Numbered from the stretch's first letter, positions 42,191 through 54,640 are shown. The stretch: DNA of 64,000 nt from Bimastos eiseni (GCA_959347315.1 OY365806.1:34657445-34721444), one strand, 5' to 3'. The notes: generated from the letters alone by a model not told the origin. Numbers and translations: made by a program.

Positions 42191-43572
42191 GCCCGGCGCT
42201 GCTTACTTTATGTAGTGCTGGAGTTGGGAGCGCCTCTTAGAAGTTTTCTTGAGGGGGCGCTATGTAAAAATGCCAAATATGACTGAAGAATAGATGAACG
42301 CGGGATCGTTTCTGCATCGATATTTGCTGACTCGTTTTAAGGGTGCAAGTTTTCAACGTCAGTTTAATGTAGCGGCAGTAACCCACAGGCCTACTCAGAA
42401 GTAAATAACTAAAACTACTTAGTTGGCCCTATAAACTATCCAAAGGAGTCGTCATACCCACCGCAGTATACGTTCCAGCGTTCCTTAACGAGTGTTCCAC
42501 CTTTTAACTGAAGACGGAACATGTTTATACGGAGCGGAGTCCCCCTCTCGCGTCATACTCGCTCATAGTTAAATTTAAATCGAAGTAGCATAACAAAATC
42601 GCTCATTTTTATAGCGCCATTTAGAGGTATTCATCAGCATATAAATCCTCCAGTGTGGGACCATAGATGGCGCTCAGTGAATTCTTGAGAACCTATATTC
42701 GTTGACGTCTATTTCTCTGCAACGCGTTTAGGACTCCGCTGCTCCTTGCGCGATTGCCTTCTCACCGCTGACTGTATTCGTGCGCCTCAGACCATTAAGC
42801 ACCGCGCCAAATGAACGTCAAGCCATCCTACCCGGATGTACACATTAGGCGCCTTTTGTAGTCTTGATGAGACGTTGGTCTGAGTAGGATTTGAGTCGAA
42901 AACTACAGCAGTACAGCTTCTTTTTGCACTGTAAGTATGCAGCGGGAATAGAACGCGTCGCAGTTGATATGATCATAAGAAGTGAAGCTTACACTACTTG
43001 ATGCAGTTCCCCAAAACGATTAGTTGGCTGCTGTAAACGACAATAGGTTGACCGGAATCAAAGGTCACTAGAGCGGCGAGGGAAGAAAAGACGGTGTGAG
43101 AATTTAGCTTTCATTTATTTATTTTTCGGTTATCGATGTCGGGTTAATCCATTACGATCGTTGATAGACTGGGTGGAATCATCAGTATTTCGAAAGCCCT
43201 AGATTTTACGAAGCTAGCGAATGTTCAAAGGGAAAGGGAGAGCTATAAATGGTTCAGCATCGATCACAGAATTAATAACCCAAAGGGATACTAAAGTAGT
43301 GTTGCGACTCTTGAGCTATAGTGGCTTCCGAAGCAAATAAAACTATAGTAATAATATTTATAATATATTCTGAAAGATAGTATATTAGGCCTAACCGCCG
43401 GAAGCATTGTCACAATTCCTTTTACGACTATAGACGTATAGTTTGCTTCCAATTTGCACAAAACCACGTTTCCCTGCAACACATGCGACGCTACAAAATA
43501 TGCCATAGCGATCGAGCACTCTACAATCAACTATGTTGTACAACACTTCGCTGCTTTGACTTTCCAATTGTT
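42191..43572. other. unannotated stretch
   Basis: No supported feature. Several short GGCGC-containing blocks (42610, 42668) might be MITE ends but could not be paired. Confidence 0.3.
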
Positions 43573-43690
43573 CGATAGCCTTGGAAGGAAAGCGCGTGAG
43601 AGGAAGACCGAGACGAATGATACCAGGCTGGATACAAGAGGGCTTAAAGAGGAGGCGCAGAGGAGAGAGGAATGGCGACGTCGAACATTT
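43573..43690 (+). pseudogene. LINE ORF2 extreme C-terminal relic
   Basis: GKRVRGRPRRMIPGWIQEGL, then (other frame) LKEEAQRREEWRRRTF, is the 'GRPxxxWxD...A.DRxxW' tail of non-LTR retrotransposon ORF2. Confidence 0.55.
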
Positions 43691-43699
43691 GTACCTGCT

Positions 43700-43890
43700 C
43701 AAAAAAGGCAGAAGAAGAACAAGAACAAAAAGAACAAGAAAGAAGAAAGGAGAAGAAGTAGAACAAGAAGAACAAGAACAAGATCAAGAAGAACAAGAAC
43801 AAGACAGAAGAAGAAAGAAGAACAAGAACAAGAAGAAGCAAGAAGAACAAGAACAAGAGAAGGAGGAGGAATAGGAGGAGGAGAAATAAG
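43700..43890. repeat. GAA/GAACAA purine tract
   Basis: Nearly pure A/G/C on the plus strand with GAAGAACAAGAACAAG repetition, directly after the LINE tail. Confidence 0.85.
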
Positions 43891-44063
43891 AATGTCATCT
43901 GTAAATTAACAAAAGGCCTACTTGACGAGGAAACATTGAGCAAGTGATATTTTTTATTATGCCGTCAAAGTCACGAGGCGTCCCCGCATTTGGAAATTGG
44001 ATCTTCAAACTATTCAGCAGGTTCCAAGCCGTTATGGTCTTTGTATGAAAATGTATGTAAGAC

Positions 44064-44065
44064 GA

Positions 44066-44104
<39 letters not shown>

Positions 44105-44105
44105 C
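44064..44105. repeat. (TA)n-(TG)n microsatellite
   Basis: A TA run passes directly into a TG run. Confidence 0.9.
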
Positions 44106-44667
44106 GCATTTGTTTGTATGCATATTAAGCGGCATGTATGAGGCAGAGGCGTTAGTGATTGGAGTGACCTTGTGATCTCAGCCGAAGTCTCTGACATTTC
44201 TCGAATCTACGTCGGAATATGAACTGCTATAGATGCAGTTCTCTTACGAAAACCGCAATTACTAGATGCATTGCCAGTCAACTCCCACTTCTGATCGCTC
44301 TTCTACGTTTCGCCCATGTCATCTTCTTCCTCTTCCTTATCTTCCTCCTTTTCTTCCCTCGTCCTCTTCCTTCAGCACATCGTCCTGGTATTTCCCTTCC
44401 TCATTCTCTTCTCTTTTTGTATATGGGATATGTATATCTGTGTCACCTGCTTATCTCCCTCCTTTCCCGTCCTTACTGGTCCGCAGCTAATGTGACACCT
44501 CATAACACTGCGTCACGACCCCTAACACGAACCCCGACATCGACCGCTAGATGTCTGCCAACCGAAAAGACGACGACGACGCCAACAACTCAAGCGTTCA
44601 ATCTACAGTCATTTATGAAGACCGCGCTCAAAAATCAAATCACTTACGTATATCAGTTTATATAATA

Positions 44668-44717
44668 TTTATATATACCCGTGTAATATATGTATATATA
44701 TACATATATAATATTTT

Positions 44718-44773
<56 letters not shown>

Positions 44774-45040
44774 TACACATGTATGTCTAAATGCTAGTGT
44801 TTAAAGTCTGTACACAAACCTGTTGTGCACAATACCCATAGGTGTGCATATATATATATATTTATTTATTTATATGCGCGTGTGTCTGTGTGTAAGTGCG
44901 TATACAAATATGCATGTATGTGCTAGTATTTTTTTGGTGCGTGTTGGTGTGTGAGCACGCACACGCATACACACACCTACACACGCCCACACGCCTTGAT
45001 ACACACACATATATACATGTATGTATATATATATATATAT
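44668..45040. repeat. TA-rich microsatellite cluster
   Basis: Interrupted TA runs (44690-44770, 44850-44880, 45008-45040) and CACACA runs (44957-45010). The mariner relic is inserted at the right end of this cluster. Confidence 0.85.
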
Positions 45041-45041
45041 A

Positions 45042-45995
45042 CGCTGTCTCAAAAATCTGTGCAAAGTTGTTTCTGTCAGAACTTCGTCAAAGTTCCACAA
45101 ATCTTAATAACGTTTGGTTGGTAGATGGAAAAATGGCTGCAATTTTATTTTATATATAAATTTTGCATCTCACCTGACTCATATCACCGCACAACCTTGT
45201 TAAACACAAATGTACCAATTTTTTACAACGCTTAAATTTTTATTACTTGGCTGCACTGAGCTCCATTTCATCGAGCCCGGTGTCAAAGTGAATGGGCCAT
45301 ACTATCCCGACAACCTTCTTGCCCAGAAGCTACTGCCAGACATACGTCGGATATCCCAGGGAGAGGATTTTGTCATTCAGCAGGATGCGCCTCGTCTCAT
45401 CGAGCTCGCGACACCGTCTCTTTCCTGGAGCGAGAGACGCTCGACATCTCTGTTGTCCCCGAATTCACAAGATCTTAACCCAGTCGACTATATCATATGG
45501 AGTGTGCTGCAAGTGAAGGTTTACCGCTCCTTAATAGCCAACGTCGACAAGCTCAAGACGCGTCTGATCGACGAGTGAACGCGCTATGACTAGTCTCGAT
45601 CGTTGATGCTGCTATCGGCCAGTGGCGTCGCCGTCTAAGCGTTTGTGCCCGTGTAAAGCGGGGTACATTTCGAGCACCAATTCTAACACTTTTAAGCAGA
45701 CCTGTAATAACAATTAAAAACTCAGCTAAGTAAGCCATATTTTACTTTACTGCGTGCTAATTTGGTCGTCAGATAGTTTATTGAAAGTAATGAGATGTAA
45801 GCGTTACCTAAAAAGTCGGTTCATCTGCGTTTAACAAAGTAGTGCGGTGATATGAGTCAAGTGATGTGGAAAATTTACACTTAGCATAAAATTTCCGCCT
45901 TTTTCCATCTACCTATCAAAAGTTATTAAAATTGGTGGAAATTTGACAACGTTCTGACAGAAAAAATTTTGCACAGATTTTATTGAGACACGGTG
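45042..45995 (+). mobile_element. mariner-type DNA transposon, internally deleted
   Basis: Terminal inverted repeats of about 165 bp (45042-45208 and 45828-45995), starting GCTGTCTCAAAAATCTGTGC on the left and, reverse-complemented, CACCGTGTCTCAATAAAATC on the right. TA dinucleotides flank each end, as expected for Tc1/mariner insertions. The 954-bp interior keeps only the C-terminal half of a transposase. Confidence 0.85.
45210..45760 (+). pseudogene. mariner transposase C-terminal remnant
   Basis: The frame begins in the middle of the DDE domain. KVNGPYYPDNLLAQKLLPDI and FVIQQDAP carry the second catalytic Asp region. A frameshift follows, with HRARDTVSFLERE readable in another frame. Next is SPNSQDLNPVDYIIWSVLQ, with the third catalytic position, and a further broken tail. 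The N-terminal helix-turn-helix and the first catalytic Asp are missing. Confidence 0.82.
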
Positions 45996-46595
45996 TAATA
46001 TATATATATATACATATATAATTATGTGTATGTATAAAAGAGCCAATAATTGTAATACATAAGCTTATATTCATGTCCTGTATCCATATGACCAAATGTT
46101 TATGTAGGACTCTATTGATTATTCAATTATCGTTGATACGAATTACCATCAGCGTATCAATATGTGATTGAATGGAAATGCATAAGCACATCCATTGGTA
46201 TCTATAACGGTGTGAATTGTCAACCCCGTGACCAGTCAAAAGAGCGCCGAGAAAAGAGCGCCACGACAATAGATTATTAGTTATTACGCATAATGAGAAG
46301 AATGTATATCCTGATAAAGCTCGTTTTTTTTATCGGATGCAGAGGATACAACGGTAGCCTATTACACTCTGCGCTTGGTTGAATGATAGTGCGGCATATT
46401 CAATTTCTCCCTGAAAATCCGCACTATATTCATTAGCATCATTAAAAAAACACACTCGTAGATAATTTGTCGGTGCTTATTTTATGTCTACGCTTTAGGG
46501 TGTATGACTTGTAACTGATTTAAATCGATCTTGTAATTGTAATATTGTGACAGAACGTTTTCAGAGCGCCGCTCATAATCAGCAACGCTACCGCT
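45996..46595. other. unannotated stretch
   Basis: A short TA run at 45997-46020, otherwise nothing. Confidence 0.3.
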
Positions 46596-46860
46596 TCAAG
46601 TCGGCGGGTAGTTGGTAAATAGGATGGTCGTCAAGCGCCTCCGAAATTCATCAGAGGAAAGGGCTAGCAGCAGCGCCCAAAGGGAGAGAGGGAGACTGTT
46701 CCAACTGAAGGTACCCACATAGGCAAAGATCCCTTTGGAGCCGGAGCAGTGCACATGCGGGGACCAGCAATAATCCACGGGCTATTGAGCGGAGAGAAGC
46801 CCGTTGGGGTTTGGAGGACACTGGTATGCCGGGGCGTAGCCAACAGTAGTTACACAACAG
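46596..46860 (-). pseudogene. LINE ORF2 C-terminal relic
   Basis: The minus strand reads GIFAYVGTFSWNSLPLSLWA, then SSDEFRRRLTTILF, which is the 'RSFxYxGPxLWNSLP...FRRxLKTxLF' end of CR1/L2-like elements. Confidence 0.7.
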
Positions 46861-47779
46861 CGTGAGAACTTAAACTTTATGCGCGGATGTTCAGGGAGTC
46901 AATGAAGAGAGTCGGGATGAAAGATGAGATGTTGGCAGATTTATGGATGCCACTAATTAATCGAGCAGAAGCATTAAGTAGAACCTATAGACTGCAGCTT
47001 AAACACGTTCGACGAGGAAAGACCGATGTAGTCATTGTTCCCAAAGTCTACCCTGGAGCTGATCAAGGTGTTAACTAATGTTTTCACCGCATGCAGTGAC
47101 AGCGATTGGCGAATAGAGCGAAGTTGACGCAAATGGTAAAAGCAAGAACGAGAGACAGCGTTGACATTGTTACAGAGAGAGAAAGGATGGGATCAGGAAG
47201 GAGACCGAAATTCCGAACAATGCAGCAGAAAGAAAGGTGCACGGGGAAGGTCTGGCGAAGGGCCTCCAGGTCGACTTTGCATGCCAAACTGGATGCGTCC
47301 AACACTGGATTTTTACAGAATTGAGGTATAAGTGGCTAGCGGATGACCAAGAGTCAAGAGCATAGAAAGCTCAACCAACCACTGAGCAGAGGAATAAGAA
47401 CCATGCAGGAAAGCTTACGTGTCAACAGCATACTTTTATGCAAATCTTTCTCAGAAAAAACTGTAATTGTTAAATTTTAACGCAACGTCTTTATGAAATT
47501 TCGATGTGATTATACGACTACTGTTTTGTGAAGATTTATTGCACCAAATTTCTGCCTCGACATAACTCCCAAGACGAGGCAAGAGTCAGACGAGGCATGC
47601 CTCTTCTTACTCCAACATGAAAATTAAGTCATCGTGTAAACGGTAATTGAATATTTTATTATTATCTGGCGTCTGACGAAACAGTATTTATTATAATGTG
47701 CTATAGCCTCTGCTGACCTTTTAATGTTTATGTACGAAGGCATTCTATGTCGTTACGGAACCAGCCAGTAAGCGTGGGT
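46861..47779. other. unannotated stretch
   Basis: Two plus frames of 60-70 codons (46887-47324) match nothing known. Confidence 0.3.
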
Positions 47780-50237
47780 CGCTTGGCCTATACATGCGTC
47801 TGTTCTCGCGTGTCTCTCTTGATGGGTTTATTTGGCAAAGTGCGCGTGTGTCTGTTGTTCGGTTAATACGGCAGTGCGCGAGTGGGTCTGTTGATCGGTT
47901 TATTGGGCTGAGCGCTAGTGGGTCTGCTGATCGGTTTATTGGGCTGTGCGCGATTGGGTCTGCTGATTTATTGGGCTGTGCGCGAGTGGGTCTGCTGATC
48001 GGTTTATTGGGTGGCGCGCCTGGGTCTACTGATCGGTTAATTGGGCTGTGCGCGAGTGGGTCTGCTGATCGGTTTATTGGGCGGTGCGCGAGTGGGTCTG
48101 ATGTTCGGTTCATTGGGCGGTGCGCGCGTGGGTTTGCTGATCGGTTTATTGGGCTGAGCGCTAGTGGGTCTGCTGATCGGTTTATTGGGCTGTGCGCGAG
48201 TGGGTGTGCTGATCGGTTTATTGAGCTACGCGCGAGTAGATCTGCTGATCGGTTAAATGGGCCGTGCGCTAGTGGGTCTGCTGATCGGTTTATTGGGCTG
48301 AGCGCGAGTGAGTCTGCTGATCGGTTAATTGGGGTGAGCGCGAGTGGGTCTGCTGATCGGTTTATTGGGCTGTGCGCGAGTGGGTGTGCTGATCGGTTTA
48401 TTGAGCGGCGCGCGAGTGGGTCTGCCGATCGGTTAATTGGGCTGTGCGCGAGTGGGTCTGTTGATCGGTTTACTGAGCTGTACGCGAGTGGGACTGCTGA
48501 TCGGTTCATTGGGCTGAGCGCTAGTGGGTCTGCCGATCGGTTTATTGGGCGGTGCGCGAGTGGGTCTGCTGATCGGGTTATTGGGCTGTGCGCGAGTGGG
48601 TCTGCTGATCGGTTTATTGGGCTGAGCGCGAGTGGGTCTGCTGTTGTGTTCATTGGGCTGTGCGCGAGTGGGTCTGCTGATCGGTTTATTGGGCTGTGCG
48701 CGAGTGGGTCTGCTGATCGGTTTATTGGGCTGTGAGCGAGTGGGTGTGCTGATCGGTTTATTGAGCTGCGCGCGAGTGGGTCTGCTGATCGGTTAATTGG
48801 GCTGTGCACGAGTGGGTCTGTTGATCGGTTTACTGAGCTGTACGCGAGTGGGACTGCTGATCGGTTCATTGGGCTGAGCGCTAGTGGGTCTGCTGATCAG
48901 TTTATTGGGCTGTGCGCGAGTGGGTCTGTTGATCGGTTTACTGAGCTGTGCGCGAGTGGGTGTGCTGATCGGTTTATTGGGCTGCGCCCGAGTAGGTCTG
49001 CTGATCAGTTAAATGGGCCGTGCGCTAGTGGGTCTGCTGATCGGTTTATTGAGCTGTGCGCGCGTGAGTCTGTTGATCGGTTTACTGAGCTGTGCGCGAG
49101 TGGGTCTGCTGATCGGTTAAATGGGCCGTGCGCTAGTGGGTCTGCTGATCGGTTTATTGGGCTGTGCGCGAGTGGGTCTGCTGATCGGTTAATTGGGCTG
49201 TGCGCGAGTGGGTCTGCTGATCGGTTAATTGGGCTGTGCGCGAGTGGGTCTGCTGATCGGTTAATTGGGCTGTGCGCGAGTGGGTCTGCTGATCGGTTAA
49301 TTGGGCTGTGCGCGAGTGGGTCTGCTAATCGGTGTTTTGGGCTGTGCGCGAGTGGGTCTGCTGATCGGTTTATTGGGCTGAGCGCGAGTGGGTCTGCTGA
49401 TCGGTTCATTGGGGTGAGCGCGAGTGGGTCTGCTGATCGGTTTATTGGGCTGTGCGCGAGTGGGTCTGCTGATCGGTTTTTTGGGCTGAGCGCGAGTGGG
49501 TCTGCTGATCGGTTTATTGGGCGGTGCGCGAGTGGGTCTGCTGATCGGGTTATTGGGCTGTGCGCGAGTTGGTCTGTTGATCGGTTAATTGGGCTGTGCG
49601 CGAGTGGGTCTGCTGATCGGTTAATTGGGCTGTGCGCGAGTGGGTCTGCTAATCGGTGTTTTGGGCTGTGCGCGAGTGGGTCTGCTGATCGGTTTATTGG
49701 GCTGAGCGCGAGTGGGTCTGCTGATCGGTTCATTGGGGTGAGCGCGAGTGGGTCTGCTGATCGGTTTATTGGGCTGTGCGCGAGTGGGTCTGCTGATCGG
49801 TTTTTTGGGCTGAGCGCGAGTGGGTCTGCTGATCGGTTTATTGGGCGGTGCGCGAGTGGGTCTGCTGATCGGGTTATTGGGCTGTGCGCGAGTTGGTCTG
49901 TTGATTGGTTTACTGAGCTGTGCGCGAGTGGGTCTGCTGATCGGTTCATTGGGCTGAGCGCTAGTGGGTCTGCTGATCGGTTTATTGGGCTGTGCGCGAG
50001 TGGGTCTGCTGATCGGTTTATTGGGCTGTGCGCGAGTGGGTGTGCTAATCGGTTAATTGGGCTGTGCGCGAGTGGGTCTGCTGATCGGTTTATTGGGCTG
50101 AGCGCGAGTGGGTCTGCTGATCGGTTTATTGGGCTGTGCGCGAGTGGGTCTGCTGATCGGTTTATTGGGCTGTGCGCGAGTGGGTCTGCTGATCGGTTTA
50201 TTGGGCTGAGCGCGAGTGGGTCTGCTGTTGTGTTCAT
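47745..50237 (-). other. long repetitive open frame across the minisatellite
   Basis: Open frames of 410 codons (50237-49005) and 374 codons (48869-47745) are in the same frame and are separated only by TGA codons near 48900 and 49006, each arising where a repeat's GATCGG has become GATCAG. Product: about 65 copies of a 12-residue unit with an N-R-S sequon. No signal peptide, membrane segment or non-repeat domain is visible. It could be a repetitive secreted-type protein or simply a phase-preserving satellite; I favour the latter. Confidence 0.2.
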
Positions 50238-50445
50238 TGGGCTGTGCGCGAGTGAGTGTGCTTATCGGTTTATTGAGCTGTGCGCGAGTGGGTCTGCTGA
50301 TCGGTTTACTGAGCTGTGCGCGAGTGGGTCTGCTGATTGGTTTATTGGGCTGTGCGCAGGTGGGTCTGCTGATCGGTTCACTGTGCGATGCGTGCGTGGG
50401 TCTGTTGTTCGAATTATTGAGCTGTGCGCGCATGGGTTTGTTTTA
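47780..50445. repeat. 36-bp GC-rich minisatellite, about 74 copies
   Basis: The unit is GGGCTGTGCGCGAGTGGGTC followed by TGCTGATCGGTTTATT, with recurring variants (TTAATT, TTCATT, GAGCGCGAG, GGTGCGCGA). Variants come in ordered blocks: a 324-bp (9-unit) segment at 49321 recurs at 49645, and a 360-bp (10-unit) segment at about 48371 recurs at about 48731. Because 36 is a multiple of three, the minus frame encoding INRSADPLAHSP and the plus frame encoding SADRFIGLCASG stay open for over a thousand bases each. Confidence 0.97.
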
Positions 50446-50867
50446 AAGGCTACGCTTGGTTATAATTATAATATATTCATTACTGTTGAAATATCAAGAT
50501 TAGAAATTCAGAGGGTAGTACAATGTTGTTTACTATTTCATAGCGTACAAACACAAGTAGACTATATATTAATTGAGGTCTAGGCTACCGGTAGGCCTAC
50601 CTATTAAGAATGAATTAGGTTCAGTTAGTAAAGTTGTGTTGGTGGATTTAGCATGTATCATGTTGTCCATTGTGGGCGTACATTCAACGAAACCAAACGC
50701 AAACCTACACTATTGTACATATTTGAAATAATATATTTAATTTATCATTTTCTTTTCAGTTATAATGTTAAGGAATAAGTTTTAAATTTAGCCTAGAATA
50801 TCAAAATAATTTGTTAACAAGGCACACCTATACAGTAAGAGCAGTGCTTAAAGTGTGCCTGGACGGT
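50446..50867. other. unannotated stretch
   Basis: AT-rich, with no supported feature. Confidence 0.35.
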
Positions 50868-51003
50868 CATGGACGGCGTCCAGGTACTTATTTCACGGCA
50901 GGACGCCGTCCTGCCACTTATTTGGAAAGCAAAGCCTGGACGCTGTCCATGCAACGGGGCAATTTCTCTACGTTGATGATAACGTAGGCACGTTATCATC
51001 AAC
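50868..51003. repeat. cluster of inverted repeats (hairpins)
   Basis: Three pairings: GGACGGCGTCCAGG (about 50873) with CCTGGACGCTGTCC (about 50936); an inner GGCAGGAC-GCC-GTCCTGCC palindrome (about 50898-50917); and a perfect 13-bp stem GTTGATGATAACG with CGTTATCATCAAC around a 6-nt loop (about 50973-51003). Confidence 0.75.
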
Positions 51004-51308
51004 AGCATTTAATTATCTACTATTTTTAAAAAAATCATATTTTCATTAGGTCTACTTATTAAATGAAGTAGCCCATGTATATAACAGATGTCTATAATTC
51101 GTGTTTTACATTTTGGTTACTTTTTCATCAATTTAAGTTTCGTCTTATACGCTTCGGCGTCTGCTGCATTTGGTGATTAATTTTCAGTTGTAACAAGCAA
51201 AAGCTTGTTTAACTGGTTTGATGAAATCTTTTATCAGCTAATCAAGCCTAGTAAGTTGGTAAAGTAATTAATTTGCACTACGTAACATAGCGCTTTACCG
51301 ATCAAAAG

Positions 51309-51425
51309 GGAAGAATGGGAGGATACAGACCAGAGGAAGACCGAGAATAATGATCTGGAGATGAAAAAGAGGGAATACAAGAAGATGAAAGAGGAGACCC
51401 ATGACAGAGAAAAGTGTGAACATTG
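51309..51425 (+). pseudogene. LINE ORF2 extreme C-terminal relic
   Basis: GRIQTRGRPRIMIW, then (other frame) EETHDREKCEHW, matches the 'RGRPxxxW...A.DRxKW' tail of non-LTR elements. A short fragment with a frameshift and a stop. Confidence 0.5.
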
Positions 51426-53168
51426 GACATACGAACCTGCCAATAAAGAGCAGAAAACTAAAGAAGAAGGTCCTATGGCCTTACCGATCCCTAGTAGCCT
51501 ACACCAAATCTTAGAGATAGAGAAAGTTAGCAATCATGCTTGGAAAGTGGTGCGACGAACAAGATATCGCAACATTCTTCAGGCCTAATGTTAAAAGAGT
51601 CTGAAGCCGATGCCTCGAATGGCAGATCTGTAGACTTGACCCAAGATGAGACAATTTGGCAACACGGCTTACGATTCACTATGTGTCCGGAAAGACTGAA
51701 CCATATCAACTTAAGAGACTATGTGGCAGAAGTTGTGTTAACAACTCTCGGTGCATTGCTCTGTCAATCTTTCTGTAGGTGTATTTTGTTTGATAAACTT
51801 TTTTATATTCTATGTACACTAAATTCAATTCTAATTGACTAGAGCAAGTTCTTCTGCAAAGAGACACAACTCTCAGTAAATAGGGGGGGGGGGGGGGCAC
51901 TCGGTAAAAAAGATGGCAAAAATTCTCGCTACGCGCGTTTAGGCAGTTTCCTCCCAATCTTTCAAAACACTGCCCACTTGTCGACAATTTCACAAGGGAA
52001 AGTAATCCTCTGTACGCTTCAAATCACAAAACATTGTTCACCAACAAATAGTTGACGACAGAATAATGGTTACAGGACAAAATGCTATCGAACTCTAACC
52101 AAATTTCATTTTTTTCTTGTTGTATTTGGTCAAATAGAAGCTGGATTGATAATAATAATGCCTGCAAATCCAGCTTCTGCTTCAGCAAGAACTATTATTA
52201 TCAAGCCAACTTCTATTTACATAGGCAAATATTCTTTTTAAATGATCTAATTTTTATTTCAGCATGCATTACATTCATCTAAATATCATCTGTTGTGAAA
52301 GAATTTCGTTCACCAATCCAACTTGGCAGCTTCTATTCCAACATCATTAATATCACAAATCCAACTTCCATTTTAAGAAATACAGTAGACCCCACAGTTC
52401 GCGAATCATTTGGCGTCGACTTATGTTAGTGATCTGCCTTTGCAATCTTTATTTCTTAATTTTTTGGCACTATAACATCCAGGCACTTCCTTTTTACACT
52501 TTAAGCCCTGAGTAAGAGCTATGCACAGATAGGTTTTCAAATATTTAGAAGTTCGCAAAAAAGTGCTCAAATCTTAGGCCTGAACAATGTGGTGATATCT
52601 TATTAGCTGCAATGAACATGCTTTCCAGGCATGGCTGAGCTGTTCTCTGACTCTAAGATTTGAAGTATATGTATGCGTTACTAGTGATTCCGATCAAAAA
52701 CACTAGACCCATAATTGATAACAATGATTAAATTATGCTATCGACTATGGTAGACTTGAGTGCAGAAGCCTTGGGCTACAACGGCTTAAAATACACGTAG
52801 ACCTAATTACTTTTTTGCTTACGTCAATGTGAATGAGTAATTGTGCACTCATAAGGTGTGGTGACTACTGAATACAGCCTTACTTTAACATGGTCATCTT
52901 TCGTATGTGCAAATGCTATCTATAGCTGCAGTGAAAACTTCGGAGCAAAAAGTAAAATCGTGGTGGAACTGCCCGGAAAGACATTCTGCCTAATTTACTT
53001 TCTGAGGTGCTGGAACGCCTTTCCAGCACTCTAGGAGGTGCAGCAACGGTGATCCGGTTCGTTCCGGCTGAAATTGACCGCTGTATATCTATAATATTAG
53101 TATAACGAAGAAAATAGAGAAAGTATAATTATTGCACTGATTTGCATTCAACCAGATGAAAAGCTTCT
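51426..53168. other. unannotated stretch
   Basis: Contains a G14 run at about 51884-51897 and otherwise AT-rich sequence without recognisable genes. A TCCAGCTTC/CCAACTTC word recurs at 52140-52375. Confidence 0.35.
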
Positions 53169-53460
53169 TAATATCCATGAAGACCATATATATACATATT
53201 CACATATATATGCATATAAATATATGCATCAATTCATCATTTAATGGTATGTGTTTTTATATATTGACTAATGGTCCACATATATAGGCTATATATATAT
53301 ATACATATACACACACACGCACACACATAATATAATACTAATTATGCCCGAATGCGTATTGTGTTTTATATATGATGTATATATACATGAATATATGCAT
53401 ATATATGTACTGATATCTATAATGTACATATATGTGTATATATATATATAAACAGGGCAT
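53169..53460. repeat. TATA/CATA-rich low-complexity tract
   Basis: Interrupted TA, TACA and CA repeats. Confidence 0.8.
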
Positions 53461-54335
53461 ATATCATTGTTTGAATATATTAGGGTATAATTATGTGAAT
53501 AGACAGAGGCTGGAGGAGTGTTTCGTACATGTTCTGCTTCATGACTTACAGCCAATTACTTCTTTAGAAGCGTAGAACAGCGCTTAATGGATGTCCTTTG
53601 TGACGTGAGGGTGTCTTTGGCGCATGATGGCTAGGAAAGAAATGGTAGATGGTCGATCTCGTCTCAAGCAATGATACCACATCGATCGATGACTTGTTTG
53701 CTCACGACGTATGGGTACTTTGGGTAGGCGGAAGAAAACAAGCACACCGCACTACGTGAAATAAGATTCGAGATATTGGAAATTATAAACGAAGCCACGG
53801 TTCGTTCTGTCGAAGACTCAAACAGCACTCCGTTCACCTAGAAAGAACAAATACGAAGGTTGCCTGTATAGTTGCTTAGTCTTACAGCCAGATAGAATGG
53901 AGCCACGTTGCTTCAAAGTTGTTGGATATGACCATACGACCCCGATTTTCTGAATAGTGATTAAGGATTGGCATGCAGTGTGTTTTATAGCCAGAGACTG
54001 TGATGCTATTGTGGAGTAAATTATAGACCAAACTGTTTGGCAGCAATGAACGTACATGTGTTTTGACGCTAGATAATTTATGTGTAGTAGCGTTCCATGA
54101 TCCGTATACTCTCGTATCTGTGCCTAATAGATCTTCGTTCCAGTCTAATCGATCGACTTTTATGGCGCCATTATACAAGACACAAAGCATCGATCGATGA
54201 TCGGATTCCGTTTGAGAATGATCCCTCGGTCAAAGCCAGCGACATACATCAAGGCAGTCAGTTGTCAGCTAAAACAGATGTGCATGGGATTTGCTTTAGA
54301 CCTGCGTCACATTAAAGAGCTACTGCCATCATGTA
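53461..54335. other. unannotated stretch
   Basis: No supported feature. Frames of 70-100 codons look like chance. Confidence 0.3.
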
Positions 54336-54640
54336 CAGAGCTGTCTATGTCTCTGTCTATGTCTCTGTCTCTCTCTCTGCCTCGCTCCCTCTCTGTTTCT
54401 CTGTCTCTCTGTCTATATCTGTCTCTCTCTTTGTCTCTATCTGTCTCTCTCTGTCTCTATCTGGTCTCTGTCTCTGTCTGTCTCTGTCTGTCTCTGTCTG
54501 TCTGTCTGTCCGTCTCGATCGGTGGTGCATTCCAGGGCTTCGTTGTCTCTGTCTCTGTTTCTGTCTCTGTCTGTCTCTGTCTGTCTCTGTCTGTCTCTGT
54601 CTCTATCTGTCTCTGTCTGTCTGTCTGTCTGTCTTTCGAT
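54336..54640. repeat. (TCTG/TCTC)n tract with a duplicated unique insert
   Basis: TCTGTCTC repeats are interrupted twice by the same 26-bp unique block beginning CGATCGGTGGTGCATTCCAG (about 54515 and 54638), so the array contains a duplication of about 123 bp. Confidence 0.85.

Noticed and set aside
47780..50445. CRISPR array
   Set aside because: A 36-bp unit length is in the CRISPR range, but units are directly abutting with no unique spacers, and the context is eukaryotic.
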